The notes below the pieces were generated by a model. That model did not search any database and was not told the origin of the DNA. It saw only the letters and a program-made list of their open reading frames with translations. 64,000 nucleotides of DNA from Paracoccaceae bacterium (GTDB lineage: Bacteria; Pseudomonadota; Alphaproteobacteria; Rhodobacterales; Rhodobacteraceae). The first letter of the stretch is position 1. Every line of letters starts with the position of its first letter. This document shows, piece after piece, positions 25,327 to 34,866 of this stretch. The stretch covers positions 186,001 through 250,000 of the forward strand of contig JASMHC010000001.1 in NCBI GenBank assembly GCA_030750975.1. Reading direction: 5' to 3'. The position numbers and the translations under genes were made by a program.

Positions 25327-26403
25327 TTAAGGTTTGAAATGTTTGGATAATTTCAAACCCTGTCCCTGATAGTTCGATTTGATCCCCGCGCCATAAAGGG
25401 TTGTGGGGATTTCTGACATCCGCTCATAAACCAGCCGTCCGACGATTTGGCCATGCTCCAAAACAAAGGGCGCTTCGTGGCAGCGCACTTCCAGCACGCC
25501 GCGTGACCCTGCGCCGCCTGCGGCATCAAATCCAAAGCCGGGGTCAAAAAATCCGGCGTAATGCACGCGGAACTCACCGACCATTGCAAGATAGGGGGCC
25601 ATTTCAGCGGCGCAATCGGGCGGAATGGCGATGCTTTCGCGTGATACCAGAATATAAAATGCACCGGGATCAAGGATAATGCGCCCGTCTTTTGTGCGCA
25701 CTTCCTCCCAATATTCGGCAGGATCGTAATGGCCCAGTCTGGACAGGTCGATGACGCCTGTATGCCGCTTGGCCCGATAGCCCACCAGATCACCGGATTT
25801 GGGTTGCAGATCTACGGAAAACCCCAACCCGTCCGAAATGACCGGATCACCCGACACGATAGGTGTTCGTTCATGCACCTCGCGCAGTTGATCATCTGTC
25901 AGGAAGGTGCGGCCCTGACGGAAAATCACCTGGGTCAGCATTTGTTCCGGCTTTACGACGACCGAAAAGCTTTGCGGGCAAATCTCTGCATAAAGCGGGC
26001 CTGAATAGCCATCAGGGATGCGGTCAAACTCAACACCCTGATCCGTGATGACCCGCGTCATCAGATCCAACCGACCGGTTGAGCTTTTGGCCGATGCAGC
26101 CCCCGTCAAACCGTCCGGCAGGTTCAGATTTTCCATCAGAGGAACGACATAAACGCAGCCCTTTTCCAAAACCGCCCCGCCTGTCAGGGCAATTTCGTGC
26201 ATGGTCAATTCATCAAGGCGCTGCTCTACGCTGTTTTGAAGCCCGGGCAAGAACGATGCGCGCACGCGATACGCCTTGTTGCCAAGGCGAAGATCAAGGC
26301 TGGCAGGTTGAATTTGATCCTTCACAATGGGCGAGGACGCGTCGATCACCCCTTCGGAAATCATGTGTTTGATTTGGCTGTCGGACAGAACACCGGTTTT
26401 CAT
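25327..26403 (-). CDS. dcd: 2'-deoxycytidine 5'-triphosphate deaminase, long form
   Basis: A 358-residue protein about twice the length of E. coli Dcd, made of two dUTPase-fold halves. The first half contains IQPASLDLRLG and the family active-site stretch SAKSSTGRLDLMTRVI; the second contains YILVSRESIAIPPDCAAEM and the GFFDPGFG loop. It deaminates dCTP to dUTP for thymidylate synthesis. The doubled form is usual in Rhodobacterales and other alphaproteobacteria. It is followed upstream by the tRNA-Pro terminator. Confidence 0.9.
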   Translation of the reverse strand: MKTGVLSDSQIKHMISEGVIDASSPIVKDQIQPASLDLRLGNKAYRVRASFLPGLQNSVEQRLDELTMHEIALTGGAVLEKGCVYVVPLMENLNLPDGLTGAASAKSSTGRLDLMTRVITDQGVEFDRIPDGYSGPLYAEICPQSFSVVVKPEQMLTQVIFRQGRTFLTDDQLREVHERTPIVSGDPVISDGLGFSVDLQPKSGDLVGYRAKRHTGVIDLSRLGHYDPAEYWEEVRTKDGRIILDPGAFYILVSRESIAIPPDCAAEMAPYLAMVGEFRVHYAGFFDPGFGFDAAGGAGSRGVLEVRCHEAPFVLEHGQIVGRLVYERMSEIPTTLYGAGIKSNYQGQGLKLSKHFKP

Positions 26404-26419
26404 GTCGTCCCTTTCGGAT

Positions 26420-26457
26420 ACAAAAACGCCCGCCCGGATTGCGGGCGGGCGGTTTTT
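26420..26457 (-). terminator. terminator after tRNA-Pro
   Basis: CGCCCGCCCG (26427-26436) pairs with CGGGCGGGCG (26442-26451) across a 5-base loop. On the minus strand the stem is followed by TTTTTG, ending the tRNA-Pro transcript; the plus-strand side is also T-rich. Confidence 0.85.
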
Positions 26458-26461
26458 GATA

Positions 26462-26538
26462 TGGTCGGGCTAGCAGGACTCGAACCTGCGACCTTCCGTC
26501 CCCCAGACGGACGCGCTACCAGGCTGCGCCATAGCCCG
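26462..26538 (-). tRNA. tRNA-Pro (GGG)
   Basis: A 77-base cloverleaf on the minus strand: acceptor CGGGCTA/TAGCCCG, anticodon stem TCCGT/ACGGA with loop CTGGGGG (anticodon GGG), T-arm GGTTCGAGTCC, and an encoded CCA. Confidence 0.97.
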
Positions 26539-26598
26539 ACGATTGGTGTTTCATACCGTGTTTGATCGTGGTGGCAAGCGGAAATTCCCATCCTGAAA

Positions 26599-27327
26599 TC
26601 AAGAATTTTCCGGTTTTGCCCGCGCCTCGGCGATGGTGGCCAGTTTTTCGACGGCGTCCCTTAATCCCAATGGCGATCCGGCAAGGCTTCCTGTTTTCAT
26701 GGCCAGCAATTTTCCAAGCAGCCCGGATTGCCCGAAATCTGCGTTTTCGTCGGGATCAAGAGGGATATGTGTAATATCAATAGGTTCTGAGCGAATTTCA
26801 GGTTCTGAAACCACATCCGCTGCGACCGGTTGCTGCTCAGGGGCCGGGTCTTCGACGTCGGCTAGTTTTTCCGCCTTGGGCCTTTCGGATGAGAACCCAA
26901 AACCCGGGAATTGCATTTGATCCTGATCATCAGGCAGTGTCTCTGCCGAAGAACCAATGGATTGGAAAATCGGTTCGTCTGACGCCACCGCCGGAGTTTC
27001 TGCATCTTCGGTGGCCAGTGACGCTTCGACCTTTTTCATCGGTTCGCCGTCAAGCTGATGCAAGGACAACCCGGCCACATGTGCGGCCCCTTTTTCGCGC
27101 AGCAATTTCTGAACGCCTTTGATGGCCATGCCGTCATGATGAAGCAGGCGTTTGATGCCCCCCAGAAGCAACATGTCATCACGGCGGTAATAGCGCCGCC
27201 CCCCAGCGCGTTTAACCGGTTTGACCTGACTGAAACGACTTTCCCAGAAGCGAAGCACATGCGCAGGGGTATCCAGCCAGTCTGCGACTTCGCTGATGGT
27301 CCTGAAAGCGTCTGACGCTTTGCTCAT
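26599..27327 (-). CDS. MerR-family transcriptional regulator
   Basis: A 242-residue protein with an N-terminal MerR winged helix: [25 protein letters not shown], then [24 protein letters not shown] (residues about 8-80). The remaining 160 residues are acidic and of low complexity, unlike classical metal-sensing MerR proteins. This long-tailed form next to ihfA is typical of alphaproteobacteria. It lies 23 bases after the ihfA stop, so the two are probably co-transcribed. Targets unknown. Confidence 0.85.
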   Translation of the reverse strand: MSKASDAFRTISEVADWLDTPAHVLRFWESRFSQVKPVKRAGGRRYYRRDDMLLLGGIKRLLHHDGMAIKGVQKLLREKGAAHVAGLSLHQLDGEPMKKVEASLATEDAETPAVASDEPIFQSIGSSAETLPDDQDQMQFPGFGFSSERPKAEKLADVEDPAPEQQPVAADVVSEPEIRSEPIDITHIPLDPDENADFGQSGLLGKLLAMKTGSLAGSPLGLRDAVEKLATIAEARAKPENS

Positions 27328-27350
27328 ATTGGCGGGACCCTAATAGGTGG

Positions 27351-27653
27351 TTACGATTTGTTACCTGCGGCAACACGCTCTTTCAAAAGATGGGACGGGC
27401 GGAACGTCAAAACACGTCGCGGTGAAATCGGAACTTCTTCGCCGGTTTTCGGATTGCGGCCTACGCGCGCCGATTTGTCTCGGATGCTGAAAGTGCCAAA
27501 TGACGAGATCTTAACCTGATCGCCGGCGACCAACGAATCCGAGATATGATCCAGAACGGTTTCAACCATTTCAGCGGATTCATTACGTGAAAGACCGACA
27601 TTACGAACGATAGCGTCGCTCAGGTCCATTCTGGTCAAAGTCTTTTCACTCAT
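27351..27653 (-). CDS. ihfA: integration host factor subunit alpha
   Basis: A 100-residue HU/IHF-fold protein that, with IhfB, bends DNA at specific sites. The beta-arm [25 protein letters not shown] and the [19 protein letters not shown] start are those of IhfA. The start at 27653 gives the family N-terminus; the longer frame lacks homology. It follows the fabH-plsX unit on the same strand, the usual alphaproteobacterial order plsX-fabH-ihfA-merR. Confidence 0.95.
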   Translation of the reverse strand: MSEKTLTRMDLSDAIVRNVGLSRNESAEMVETVLDHISDSLVAGDQVKISSFGTFSIRDKSARVGRNPKTGEEVPISPRRVLTFRPSHLLKERVAAGNKS

Positions 27654-27756
27654 GCGTATCCCCTTGCTCCGGCGTTCACCAAGCATAGGGTGAACAGATT
27701 TTCCGAGTCAATATCAACAGCTTGTAGAGCAAAGCGAAAGTGCCTGAAAAAGGCAT

Positions 27757-28728
27757 CTACCAGCGCAGAACCACGGATCCCCAGGCAAGACCGCCGCCAA
27801 TCGCCTCGGTAACGACAAGATCGCCTTGTTTTATCTGGCCATTGGCCTTCCCGACCGACAGGGCCAGAGGAATGGACGCAGCCGACGTATTGCCGTGATC
27901 CTGCACTGTCACCACAACCCGTTCCATCGGAACCTTCATTTTTTTCGCGGTGCCCTTGATGATGCGGATATTCGCCTGATGCGGGACGATCCAGTCCACG
28001 TCATCTCCGGTCAGTCCAAGCTTATCAAGGCTGGTATGCGCTGTTTGGGCAAGCTTATCGACCGCGTGGCGGAAAACCTCTTTGCCTTCCATTTTCAAAT
28101 GGCCGGTGGTTTTTGTCGAGACGCCGCCGTCAACATAAAGAATATCACGATAGCGGCCGTCCGAGTTCAGATCCGTCGCCAATACTCCGCGATCCGCATT
28201 GGTTCCTTCGCCGTCATCTGCCTGTAAAATCAATGCCCCGGCCCCATCGCCGAAAAGCACGCATGTGGTTCGGTCTTCCCAATTCAGGATGCGGCTGAAG
28301 GTTTCCGCGCCGATCACCAGCGCTGTTTTTGCCTGTCCCGAAACGATTAGCGCATTTGCATTTGCGAGCGCAAAAACAAAGCCGGCACAAACGGCCTGAA
28401 CATCAAAAGCAAAGCCCTTGGTCATGCCCAAATTGGCCTGCACCATGGTTGCGGCGGACGGAAAGGTCAGATCGGCGGTGGATGTCGCGACGATGATCGC
28501 ATCCACGTCCTCAATCCTGATCCCCGCATCCTTCAATGCATTCTGGGCCGCATTTGTCGCCAGATCAGAGGTTGTTTCATCCTCTGCGGCAAAATGGCGG
28601 CGTTCGATTCCGGATCGGGATTTGATCCATTCGTCGGACGTATCAAGGAAGCTTTCGAATTCCGAATTCGGAACGACACGCGCGGGCAGATAATGGCCGA
28701 CACCTTTTACAACTGCCCGAATTGTCAT
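27757..28728 (-). CDS. fabH: 3-oxoacyl-ACP synthase III
   Basis: A 323-residue ketoacyl synthase III that condenses acetyl-CoA with malonyl-ACP to begin fatty acid synthesis. The catalytic triad is visible as Cys in VQAVCAGFVFA, His in VPHQANIRI and Asn in DHGNTSAASIP. The start at 28728 gives MTIRAVVKGVGHYLPARVV, the family N-terminus. It lies 22 bases after plsX. Confidence 0.95.
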   Translation of the reverse strand: MTIRAVVKGVGHYLPARVVPNSEFESFLDTSDEWIKSRSGIERRHFAAEDETTSDLATNAAQNALKDAGIRIEDVDAIIVATSTADLTFPSAATMVQANLGMTKGFAFDVQAVCAGFVFALANANALIVSGQAKTALVIGAETFSRILNWEDRTTCVLFGDGAGALILQADDGEGTNADRGVLATDLNSDGRYRDILYVDGGVSTKTTGHLKMEGKEVFRHAVDKLAQTAHTSLDKLGLTGDDVDWIVPHQANIRIIKGTAKKMKVPMERVVVTVQDHGNTSAASIPLALSVGKANGQIKQGDLVVTEAIGGGLAWGSVVLRW

Positions 28729-28750
28729 TCTTTGCCCCTTGATCTTTGTT

Positions 28751-29821
28751 CTATTGGTCTTGGTCCGGCGGCGTGATCGATGCAACCCGCGCCGCCAGTT
28801 TCTGATTAAAGTCCGATTGCGTAAGCTGCAAAGCCAGCTTCACCGCTGCCGCAATACTGGTTGCGTCCGCCGACCCATGGGATTTCACCACGGTACCATT
28901 CAGCCCGAGGAAAACGCCCCCGTTGACCCGCCGCGGATCAATGCGATTCGAAAGACGGCGCAACGAGGTATAGGCCAGCAGCGTTGCAAGACGGGAAAGG
29001 ATCGAATGATTGAACGCCTCGCGCAGGAAGCCACGGATCAGCTTTGCTGTGCCTTCGGCACTTTTAAGCGCGATATTGCCGGTAAAGCCGTCGGTGACGA
29101 TCACATCCACCTTGTTTGAGGGTATGTCATTGCCTTCGACAAAGCCCACATATTCGAAATTTGCGTCATCGGCGTTTTGGGAAATCAGATCACTTGCCGT
29201 CTTCAGTTCGGTCCGGCCTTTGAATTCCTCGGTCCCGACATTCAGAAGGCCGATGCGTGGACGATGGATGTCAAACCCGTTCCGAGCATAAGACGCGCCC
29301 ATCAATGCATATTGCAGAAGGTCATTTTCGTCGGCTTTGATATCCGCGCCCACATCCAGCATCACGTTCGAACCGGACGGGTTGGTCGAGGGCCACAGCA
29401 CCGCAATCGCCGGGCGTTTTACGCCTGGCAGTTTGCGCAGTCTGACTGTGCTAAGCAGCATCAGAGCGCCGGTATTGCCGCAGGACACGGCAACGCTGGC
29501 GTCCCCATTGCGCACCGATTCAATTGCGGACCACATGGATGTGCCTTCGCCTTTGCGTAACGCCTGGCTTGGCTTGTCGTCCATATGAACGACGTTTTGC
29601 GCATCAACGATTGTCACACGATCCGAAAGCTTCCGCTTTTTCACAAGGCGGTCAAGCTCGGCCTCGGGACCATGAAGGATAAAGGCGATGTCCGGATTTT
29701 TGCTTGCGGAACGCGAAATGCCGGCGACAACAGCCGCCGGCCCACGATCTCCGCCCATGGCGTCGATTGAAATGACGCATCGCTTACCAGCAGTTTCTGT
29801 TTTTTCAGCTGTGCTGGTCAT
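28751..29821 (-). CDS. plsX: phosphate acyltransferase
   Basis: A 356-residue peripheral membrane enzyme making acyl-phosphate from acyl-ACP for phospholipid synthesis. The signatures ISIDAMGGDRGPAAVVAG at the start, SCGNTGALM, the RPAIAVLWPS segment and TDGFTGNIALKSAEG are present. It sits between rpmF and fabH, the conserved rpmF-plsX-fabH lipid operon. Confidence 0.95.
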   Translation of the reverse strand: MTSTAEKTETAGKRCVISIDAMGGDRGPAAVVAGISRSASKNPDIAFILHGPEAELDRLVKKRKLSDRVTIVDAQNVVHMDDKPSQALRKGEGTSMWSAIESVRNGDASVAVSCGNTGALMLLSTVRLRKLPGVKRPAIAVLWPSTNPSGSNVMLDVGADIKADENDLLQYALMGASYARNGFDIHRPRIGLLNVGTEEFKGRTELKTASDLISQNADDANFEYVGFVEGNDIPSNKVDVIVTDGFTGNIALKSAEGTAKLIRGFLREAFNHSILSRLATLLAYTSLRRLSNRIDPRRVNGGVFLGLNGTVVKSHGSADATSIAAAVKLALQLTQSDFNQKLAARVASITPPDQDQ

Positions 29822-29843
29822 GCAAGAGGACTTTCAGAGTGGC

Positions 29844-30050
29844 TTAAGCCGCATCCTCGTCCAGATCGATTTCATCTGCAAGTGCTACGACTTCACGATC
29901 CGCATAATGTCCGCAAGACGGGCATACGTGATGAGGGCGCTTCAGTTCGCCGCAATTGGTGCATTCGTTCGGGTTGCCTGCAACCAATGCGTCATGTGCG
30001 CGGCGGTTGTTGCGGCGTGATTTCGATACTTTGTTCTGTTGGACGGCCAT
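29844..30050 (-). CDS. rpmF: 50S ribosomal protein L32
   Basis: A 68-residue ribosomal protein beginning [19 protein letters not shown] with a zinc ribbon formed by CTNCGELK and CPSCGHY. It is located at the 23S rRNA near the exit tunnel. The C-terminal tail is acidic. It follows DUF177 at 145 bases and is 22 bases from plsX. Confidence 0.95.
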   Translation of the reverse strand: MAVQQNKVSKSRRNNRRAHDALVAGNPNECTNCGELKRPHHVCPSCGHYADREVVALADEIDLDEDAA

Positions 30051-30195
30051 GTCTCAACCTCAATCTATGCAAGTGGGCGTGCCGCCCGGTTATTCCGTGT
30101 ATCCAAGGGCTGCTAGGCGTCTAGCGGCGCCCTGTCCAGCACTTTTTTGGATGAGGGCGCGAAAATACTCAGAATCGATTGATGTGCAAGGGCAA

Positions 30196-30747
30196 TTATT
30201 GCCCGTCATCGGTTTTTCCCAACTTATCTTTCAGGCCAGCCAGTGACGCAAAAGGACGTGCATCTTCATCGGTCATCGCAGCCTTGCCGGGTTCGGTGAA
30301 ATTGGCGCTTTGCAATTCTGCTGCGTCTTTTCTGGGATAGTCTGGCAGCTCGATCGAAAGGGCCTCGATCATCACGTTATAAGGATCAATAAATTCGCCC
30401 AGATCTTCGATACTATCATCTTCGGGCATTTCAACCTCGGCCGCGTCCGGCGCATCCAGACCCGCAAGGAACCGACGAGAGGTTTTGCTGTCAATCCGCG
30501 TGTTCACCGGCTCGAGCGTGATGACGCAGCTTTGGATGACCGTCGCCCCCAGATCAGCCTCGAGCTTCCAGTCTCGTTTGCCAAGCGGAGCAATCTGGCC
30601 CTGAAACGTCAGCTTTTTGATCCCGACTATACCCAATTCTTTGGCGATCCGCGCACGTTCGTCTGCGGCGGGCGAATAAGAAAAGCGCGTCGCCTTGCGA
30701 TTTGCAAGCTCGGCGACGCGGAAAGCTTTGGAAGAAATATCTGGCAT
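30196..30747 (-). CDS. DUF177/YceD family protein
   Basis: A 183-residue protein of the YceD family, which is linked to 23S rRNA in plants and bacteria and is usually encoded just before rpmF, as here. Visible features: the beta-rich segment QGQIAPLGKRDWKLEADLGATVIQSCVITLEPV with the conserved cysteine, and the acidic EDLGEFIDPYNVMIEALSIELPDYPRK stretch. The normally paired CxxC motifs are reduced to one cysteine. It is divergent from bamE. Confidence 0.85.
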   Translation of the reverse strand: MPDISSKAFRVAELANRKATRFSYSPAADERARIAKELGIVGIKKLTFQGQIAPLGKRDWKLEADLGATVIQSCVITLEPVNTRIDSKTSRRFLAGLDAPDAAEVEMPEDDSIEDLGEFIDPYNVMIEALSIELPDYPRKDAAELQSANFTEPGKAAMTDEDARPFASLAGLKDKLGKTDDGQ

Positions 30748-30837
30748 ATTCGTCTGTGCGCCTTTGTTTTCTTGAACACCCGTCTTACCTTATGTATCCG
30801 ATTAGAAGGCAACAAGCGGCGGCACAAGGGGGCAGCG

Positions 30838-31293
30838 ATGCAAGGACGGTCCAAACGCGCAATTGCGGTGGTTTTTCTGGCAAGCGCTCTTCTGGTTTCT
30901 GGCTGCGCTCAGGACATCCGTAAAACCGGATATTTCCCGCTTGAGCAGGATTTGGCGCAAATTCAGGTTGGCACAAGCTCGAAAGAGGATGTGATCGGAG
31001 CCATCGGCTCACCGTCCGTCACCTCTGGCAGCGGCAATGCGATCTATTATGTCGGCCAGCGCACACAGTATATCGGCCCGCTGCCGCCCCAATTGCTGGA
31101 ACGGCAGGTCATCGCGGTCTATTTCGATTCGCGCGACCGCGTCAGCAGTGTTGAGACTCTATCAGCCGAGGATGGTGCGGATGTTGTTCTGGCCCAGAAA
31201 ATCACCGAACCGGCGGGTGAAGGGCTTTCCTTCTTCCGTCAGCTGTTTGGCAATATCGGCAATGTGGATGCGGGCCAGTTGGTTGGTAACTGA
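30838..31293 (+). CDS. bamE: outer membrane assembly lipoprotein BamE
   Basis: A 151-residue lipoprotein with signal AIAVVFLASALLVSGC (lipobox VSGC) and a SmpA/OmlA domain: TGYFPLEQDLAQIQVGTSSKEDVIGAIGSPS and the AIYYVGQRTQYIG strand. It stabilises the BAM complex that inserts outer-membrane beta-barrels. The start at 30838 follows AGGGGGCAGCG; the longer frame upstream overlaps DUF177 in antisense and has no signal peptide. Confidence 0.9.
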   Translation: MQGRSKRAIAVVFLASALLVSGCAQDIRKTGYFPLEQDLAQIQVGTSSKEDVIGAIGSPSVTSGSGNAIYYVGQRTQYIGPLPPQLLERQVIAVYFDSRDRVSSVETLSAEDGADVVLAQKITEPAGEGLSFFRQLFGNIGNVDAGQLVGN

Positions 31294-31363
31294 TGTGCTG
31301 ACGCAAGGCCGACAGGGATTTGATTTGGGGACCCGCAGGTGAGGTCGTGAGAAGGCGAACCCG

Positions 31364-32116
31364 ATGGTGATGCTGGCAAAGGGAAAATTACAGGCCAGGC
31401 TGGCCGAGACGCCCGAAGACATCCTTGCCGTGCAAAGGCTTCGTTACCGGGCCTTTATTGCCGACACCGGTGCGCAGAATGACAAAATCGGGCTGGATCA
31501 GGACCCGTTTGACCAAATGTGCAACCACGTGATGATCGAGGATATGTCCGAAGGCAAATTGCTTTGTTGTTTTCGTATGATGACGCTGAATGATGCAAGC
31601 AAGATCAGTGACAGTTATTCGGCACAATATTACGAACTGTCGGCGCTACAAAAATTCAATGGACCAATGGTCGAGATGGGCCGGTTTTGCATTGATCCTT
31701 CAGTGAATGACCCGAATGTTCTGCGGCTGGCCTGGGCCGCAATGGCGAAATATGTGGATGACAACAAGGTCGAATTGTTGTTTGGCTGTTCATCCTTCAA
31801 GGGCACGGACGAGCAGGCCTATGCCGACAGTTTCGCGATGCTGCGCGACAGGTATCTTGCGCCAAAGCGATGGCTTCCTCGGGTAAAGGCGCCCAAGGTG
31901 TTCCGTTTTGCCGCGAAACTGCGTCTGGCGCCCAATCCCAAAAATGCCATGCGGTCGATGCCGCCATTGCTGAAAACTTATCTGCTGATGGGCGGCTGGG
32001 TCAGCGATCACGCGGTCATTGATCGGCATATGAACACGCTGCATGTGTTCACCGGCGTGGAAATCCGCTCAATTCCCCCGGCCAGAAAGCGATTGCTGCG
32101 GGCAATAGCCGGCTAG
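31364..32116 (+). CDS. olsB: L-ornithine N-alpha-acyltransferase
   Basis: A 250-residue GNAT-like acyltransferase that transfers a 3-hydroxyacyl group from ACP to ornithine, the first step of ornithine lipid synthesis. Characteristic stretches are AVQRLRYRAFIADTG, DQMCNHVMIED, VEMGRFCIDPS and LFGCSSFKGTD. Ornithine lipids replace phospholipids under phosphate limitation in marine bacteria. GAGAAGG precedes the ATG. The partner olsA is not next to it. Confidence 0.9.
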   Translation: MVMLAKGKLQARLAETPEDILAVQRLRYRAFIADTGAQNDKIGLDQDPFDQMCNHVMIEDMSEGKLLCCFRMMTLNDASKISDSYSAQYYELSALQKFNGPMVEMGRFCIDPSVNDPNVLRLAWAAMAKYVDDNKVELLFGCSSFKGTDEQAYADSFAMLRDRYLAPKRWLPRVKAPKVFRFAAKLRLAPNPKNAMRSMPPLLKTYLLMGGWVSDHAVIDRHMNTLHVFTGVEIRSIPPARKRLLRAIAG

Positions 32117-32158
32117 CTGGTTCTTGATCTTTTCACGATGCAGCGATAGCTGCTGCCC

Positions 32159-33973
32159 ATGTCCAAAGCCCCCTTGCTTCAACTTTCGAATATTTCGCTG
32201 ACATTTGGCGGCGATCCGCTGTTTCACGATCTTGGTCTGGTCGTTCAACAGGGGGATCGTGTGGCCTTGGTCGGGCGAAACGGGTCAGGCAAGTCAACCT
32301 TGATGAAGGTGATGGCGGGATTGGTCGAAGCGGATCAGGGGGATCGCGCGGTCCCGCCGGGCATGTCGGTCGGGTATATGCAGCAAGAACCGGACATGAC
32401 GGGTTTCGCGACTTTGGGCGATTACGCGGCCAGCGGTTTGGGGCATGCGGAAAGCTACAAAATTGAAATGGTCGCGAATAATCTGAAGTTCGACCCCATG
32501 ACAGAGGTATCTGTTGCGTCAGGGGGCGAACGCAGACGTGCGGCTTTGGCCAAGCTGATGGCGGAAGAGCCGGACCTGATGCTTTTGGACGAACCGACCA
32601 ACCATCTGGACATCGAAGCGATTGCCTGGCTTGAGAATGAGTTGAAGCAAACCCGCAAAGGTTATGTACTGATCAGCCACGATCGCGCATTTTTGCGTGA
32701 ACTAACGAAGGCAACTCTTTGGATTGACAGGGGAAAAGTGCTTCGAAACGAACGTGGTTTCGCTGAATTCGAAAGCTGGCGCGACAAGATTTGGGATGAA
32801 GAAGATACCCAACGCCACAAGATGGACCGTAAGATCAAGGCGGAAAGCCGCTGGGCGGTCGAGGGCATTTCAGCCCGCAGAAAACGCAATCAGGGGCGTG
32901 TGCGTGCCTTGCAGGAACTTCGGGCTGAGCGTGCATCGATGATCCGCCGGCAGGGCACTGCGTCAATGGCATTGGCAACCGCGACAAAAAGCGGCCGCAA
33001 GGTGATCGAGGCTGATGAAATTTCCAAAGCCTTTGGAAAAACGCCAATTGTGCGCAAATTTTCGTTGAAAGTGTTGCGCGGCGACCGAATTGCTTTTGTG
33101 GGACCGAATGGAATTGGCAAAACCTCGCTTCTTAAGCTGTTGTTAAAGCAGGATGATCCAGACGAAGGGAAGGTCACGCATGGCACAAATCTGGCATTGG
33201 CCGTCTTCGATCAAACCCGTGCCCAGCTTGATCCCAATGCCTCGCTTTGGGAAAACTTGACCAGCGATCCTGACATGCGGATATCGGGCAAGGCCGATCA
33301 AATTCTGGTACGTGGCCAGCCAAAACATGTCGTCGGGTATCTGAAAGAGTTTCTGTTTGACGAATCTCAGGCCCGCGCTCCGGTCAGATCCCTTTCTGGT
33401 GGTGAAAAGGCGCGACTTTTGCTTGCCAAGCTGATGGCACGGGAAAGTAATCTGCTGGTGCTGGACGAACCGACAAACGATCTTGATGTTGAAACGCTTG
33501 ATCTGCTGCAAGAGCTTTTGGACGATTATGACGGTACGGTGTTGCTGGTCAGCCATGACAGGGATTTTCTTGATCGCGTGGCGACGGCAACCATCGCCAT
33601 GGAGGGTGGCGGCAAGGCAACCGTCTATGCCGGCGGGTGGAGCGATTATCAGTCTCAAAAGGCGGAAACGTCTGACGAAACCAAACCGGTTGAAAAGCAA
33701 AAATCAGCAAAGAAAGACAAGCCGAAGCCCAAGGCCCGGACACCAAAGGGCTTAAGTTTTACCGAAAAGCACAGGCTTGAGGAATTACCGTCGGTGATCG
33801 AGCGTCTGGAAGCGGAAATCGCCAAGTTGGAACAGCTGATGTCTGATCCCGAATTGTTCACGCGCGAGCCGGTAAAATTCAAAAAGGCAACCGAGGCTTT
33901 GGCAGACCGTCAGCAAAAGCTTTCGCACGCGGAAGAAGAATGGCTGGCACTTGAAGAAAAGGCCGAGGGATAA
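32159..33973 (+). CDS. ABC-F family ATPase (Uup-like)
   Basis: A 604-residue cytosolic protein with two ABC domains and no membrane segments. Walker A motifs are GRNGSGKST and GPNGIGKTS; signature motifs are SGGERRR and SGGEKAR; Walker B motifs are LMLLDEPTNHLD and LLVLDEPTNDLD. The C-terminal region from about 515 is a lysine-rich linker and coiled coil (EELPSVIERLEAEIAKLEQL), as in Uup. Such proteins act on ribosomes or on branched DNA intermediates. Assignment to Uup in particular rests on the C-terminal domain. Confidence 0.9.
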   Translation: MSKAPLLQLSNISLTFGGDPLFHDLGLVVQQGDRVALVGRNGSGKSTLMKVMAGLVEADQGDRAVPPGMSVGYMQQEPDMTGFATLGDYAASGLGHAESYKIEMVANNLKFDPMTEVSVASGGERRRAALAKLMAEEPDLMLLDEPTNHLDIEAIAWLENELKQTRKGYVLISHDRAFLRELTKATLWIDRGKVLRNERGFAEFESWRDKIWDEEDTQRHKMDRKIKAESRWAVEGISARRKRNQGRVRALQELRAERASMIRRQGTASMALATATKSGRKVIEADEISKAFGKTPIVRKFSLKVLRGDRIAFVGPNGIGKTSLLKLLLKQDDPDEGKVTHGTNLALAVFDQTRAQLDPNASLWENLTSDPDMRISGKADQILVRGQPKHVVGYLKEFLFDESQARAPVRSLSGGEKARLLLAKLMARESNLLVLDEPTNDLDVETLDLLQELLDDYDGTVLLVSHDRDFLDRVATATIAMEGGGKATVYAGGWSDYQSQKAETSDETKPVEKQKSAKKDKPKPKARTPKGLSFTEKHRLEELPSVIERLEAEIAKLEQLMSDPELFTREPVKFKKATEALADRQQKLSHAEEEWLALEEKAEG

Positions 33974-34010
33974 TCCCCCGGACAATATGAATTCTGTAAT
34001 GATCCAAGGG

Positions 34011-34763
34011 TCATTGCATACGCAATGCGCCGTCAATACGGATCGTTTCGCCGTTCAGGTATCCATTTTCCACGATAAAACGCGCCAATGCGGCGTATTC
34101 AGACGGGTCGCCAAGGCGTTTGGGGCAGGTGACAGACGCAGCCAATCCGGTTTGAACATCCTCGGGCAGGCCTGCCAGCATCGGGGTCATGAAGATACCG
34201 GGCGCAATGGCCATCACGCGAATGCCGTTCCGCGCCAGATCGCGGGCCATAGGCAGCGACATACCCGCTATCGCGGCCTTGGAAGATGAATACCCAACCT
34301 GACCCATCTGTCCGTCAAAAGCCGCGATTGAAGCCGTGTTGATGATCACACCACGGGCGCCGTCGCTTTCCGGGTCATTCTTGGCAATTTCCGCCGAAGC
34401 CAGACGCGCAACGTTGAAGGTTCCGACAAGATTGATGTCGATGATGCGCTTATAGTGATCCAAAGAATGCGGCCCGTCGCGGCCCAGAGTTTTTTCAGCG
34501 GTTCCAATGCCCGCACAATTCACCGCTGCGGTGATTTTTCCCATCTTTTTAACGGCAAATCCTATCGCAGCCTGAACACTTTCTTCACCGGTCACATCCG
34601 TTTGGATGAAATGCGCCCCGATGCTTTCGGCGGCTTCGGCGCCTTTCGCATCCCGATCCAGAATGGTCACCTGTGCCCCGCCTTCACGAAAGTTTTTCGC
34701 CGTCGCAAACCCAAGCCCGCTTGCGCCGCCGGTGATGACTGCCGCAGTGTTTTCAATCCGCAT
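34011..34763 (-). CDS. 3-hydroxyacyl-CoA dehydrogenase type 2-like SDR
   Basis: A 250-residue short-chain dehydrogenase: TGGASGLG cofactor loop, NCAGIG, the catalytic serine in NTASIA and YSSSKAA (YxxxK). The segments [33 protein letters not shown] and [12 protein letters not shown] are those of the HSD10-like group, which oxidises 3-hydroxyacyl-CoA (for example in isoleucine and fatty-acid breakdown). GGGGAAG lies before the ATG at 34763. It is convergent with the ABC-F gene. Confidence 0.88.
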   Translation of the reverse strand: MRIENTAAVITGGASGLGFATAKNFREGGAQVTILDRDAKGAEAAESIGAHFIQTDVTGEESVQAAIGFAVKKMGKITAAVNCAGIGTAEKTLGRDGPHSLDHYKRIIDINLVGTFNVARLASAEIAKNDPESDGARGVIINTASIAAFDGQMGQVGYSSSKAAIAGMSLPMARDLARNGIRVMAIAPGIFMTPMLAGLPEDVQTGLAASVTCPKRLGDPSEYAALARFIVENGYLNGETIRIDGALRMQ

Positions 34764-34866
34764 CAAATCTTCCCCCAATGTCAGAGATTTGCCAACAGAT
34801 AGGGGGGTGCGGATCGGGGTGTCAAATCAGTCGTTACGTTACAAACCTTTTAATCCAGCCCGATTG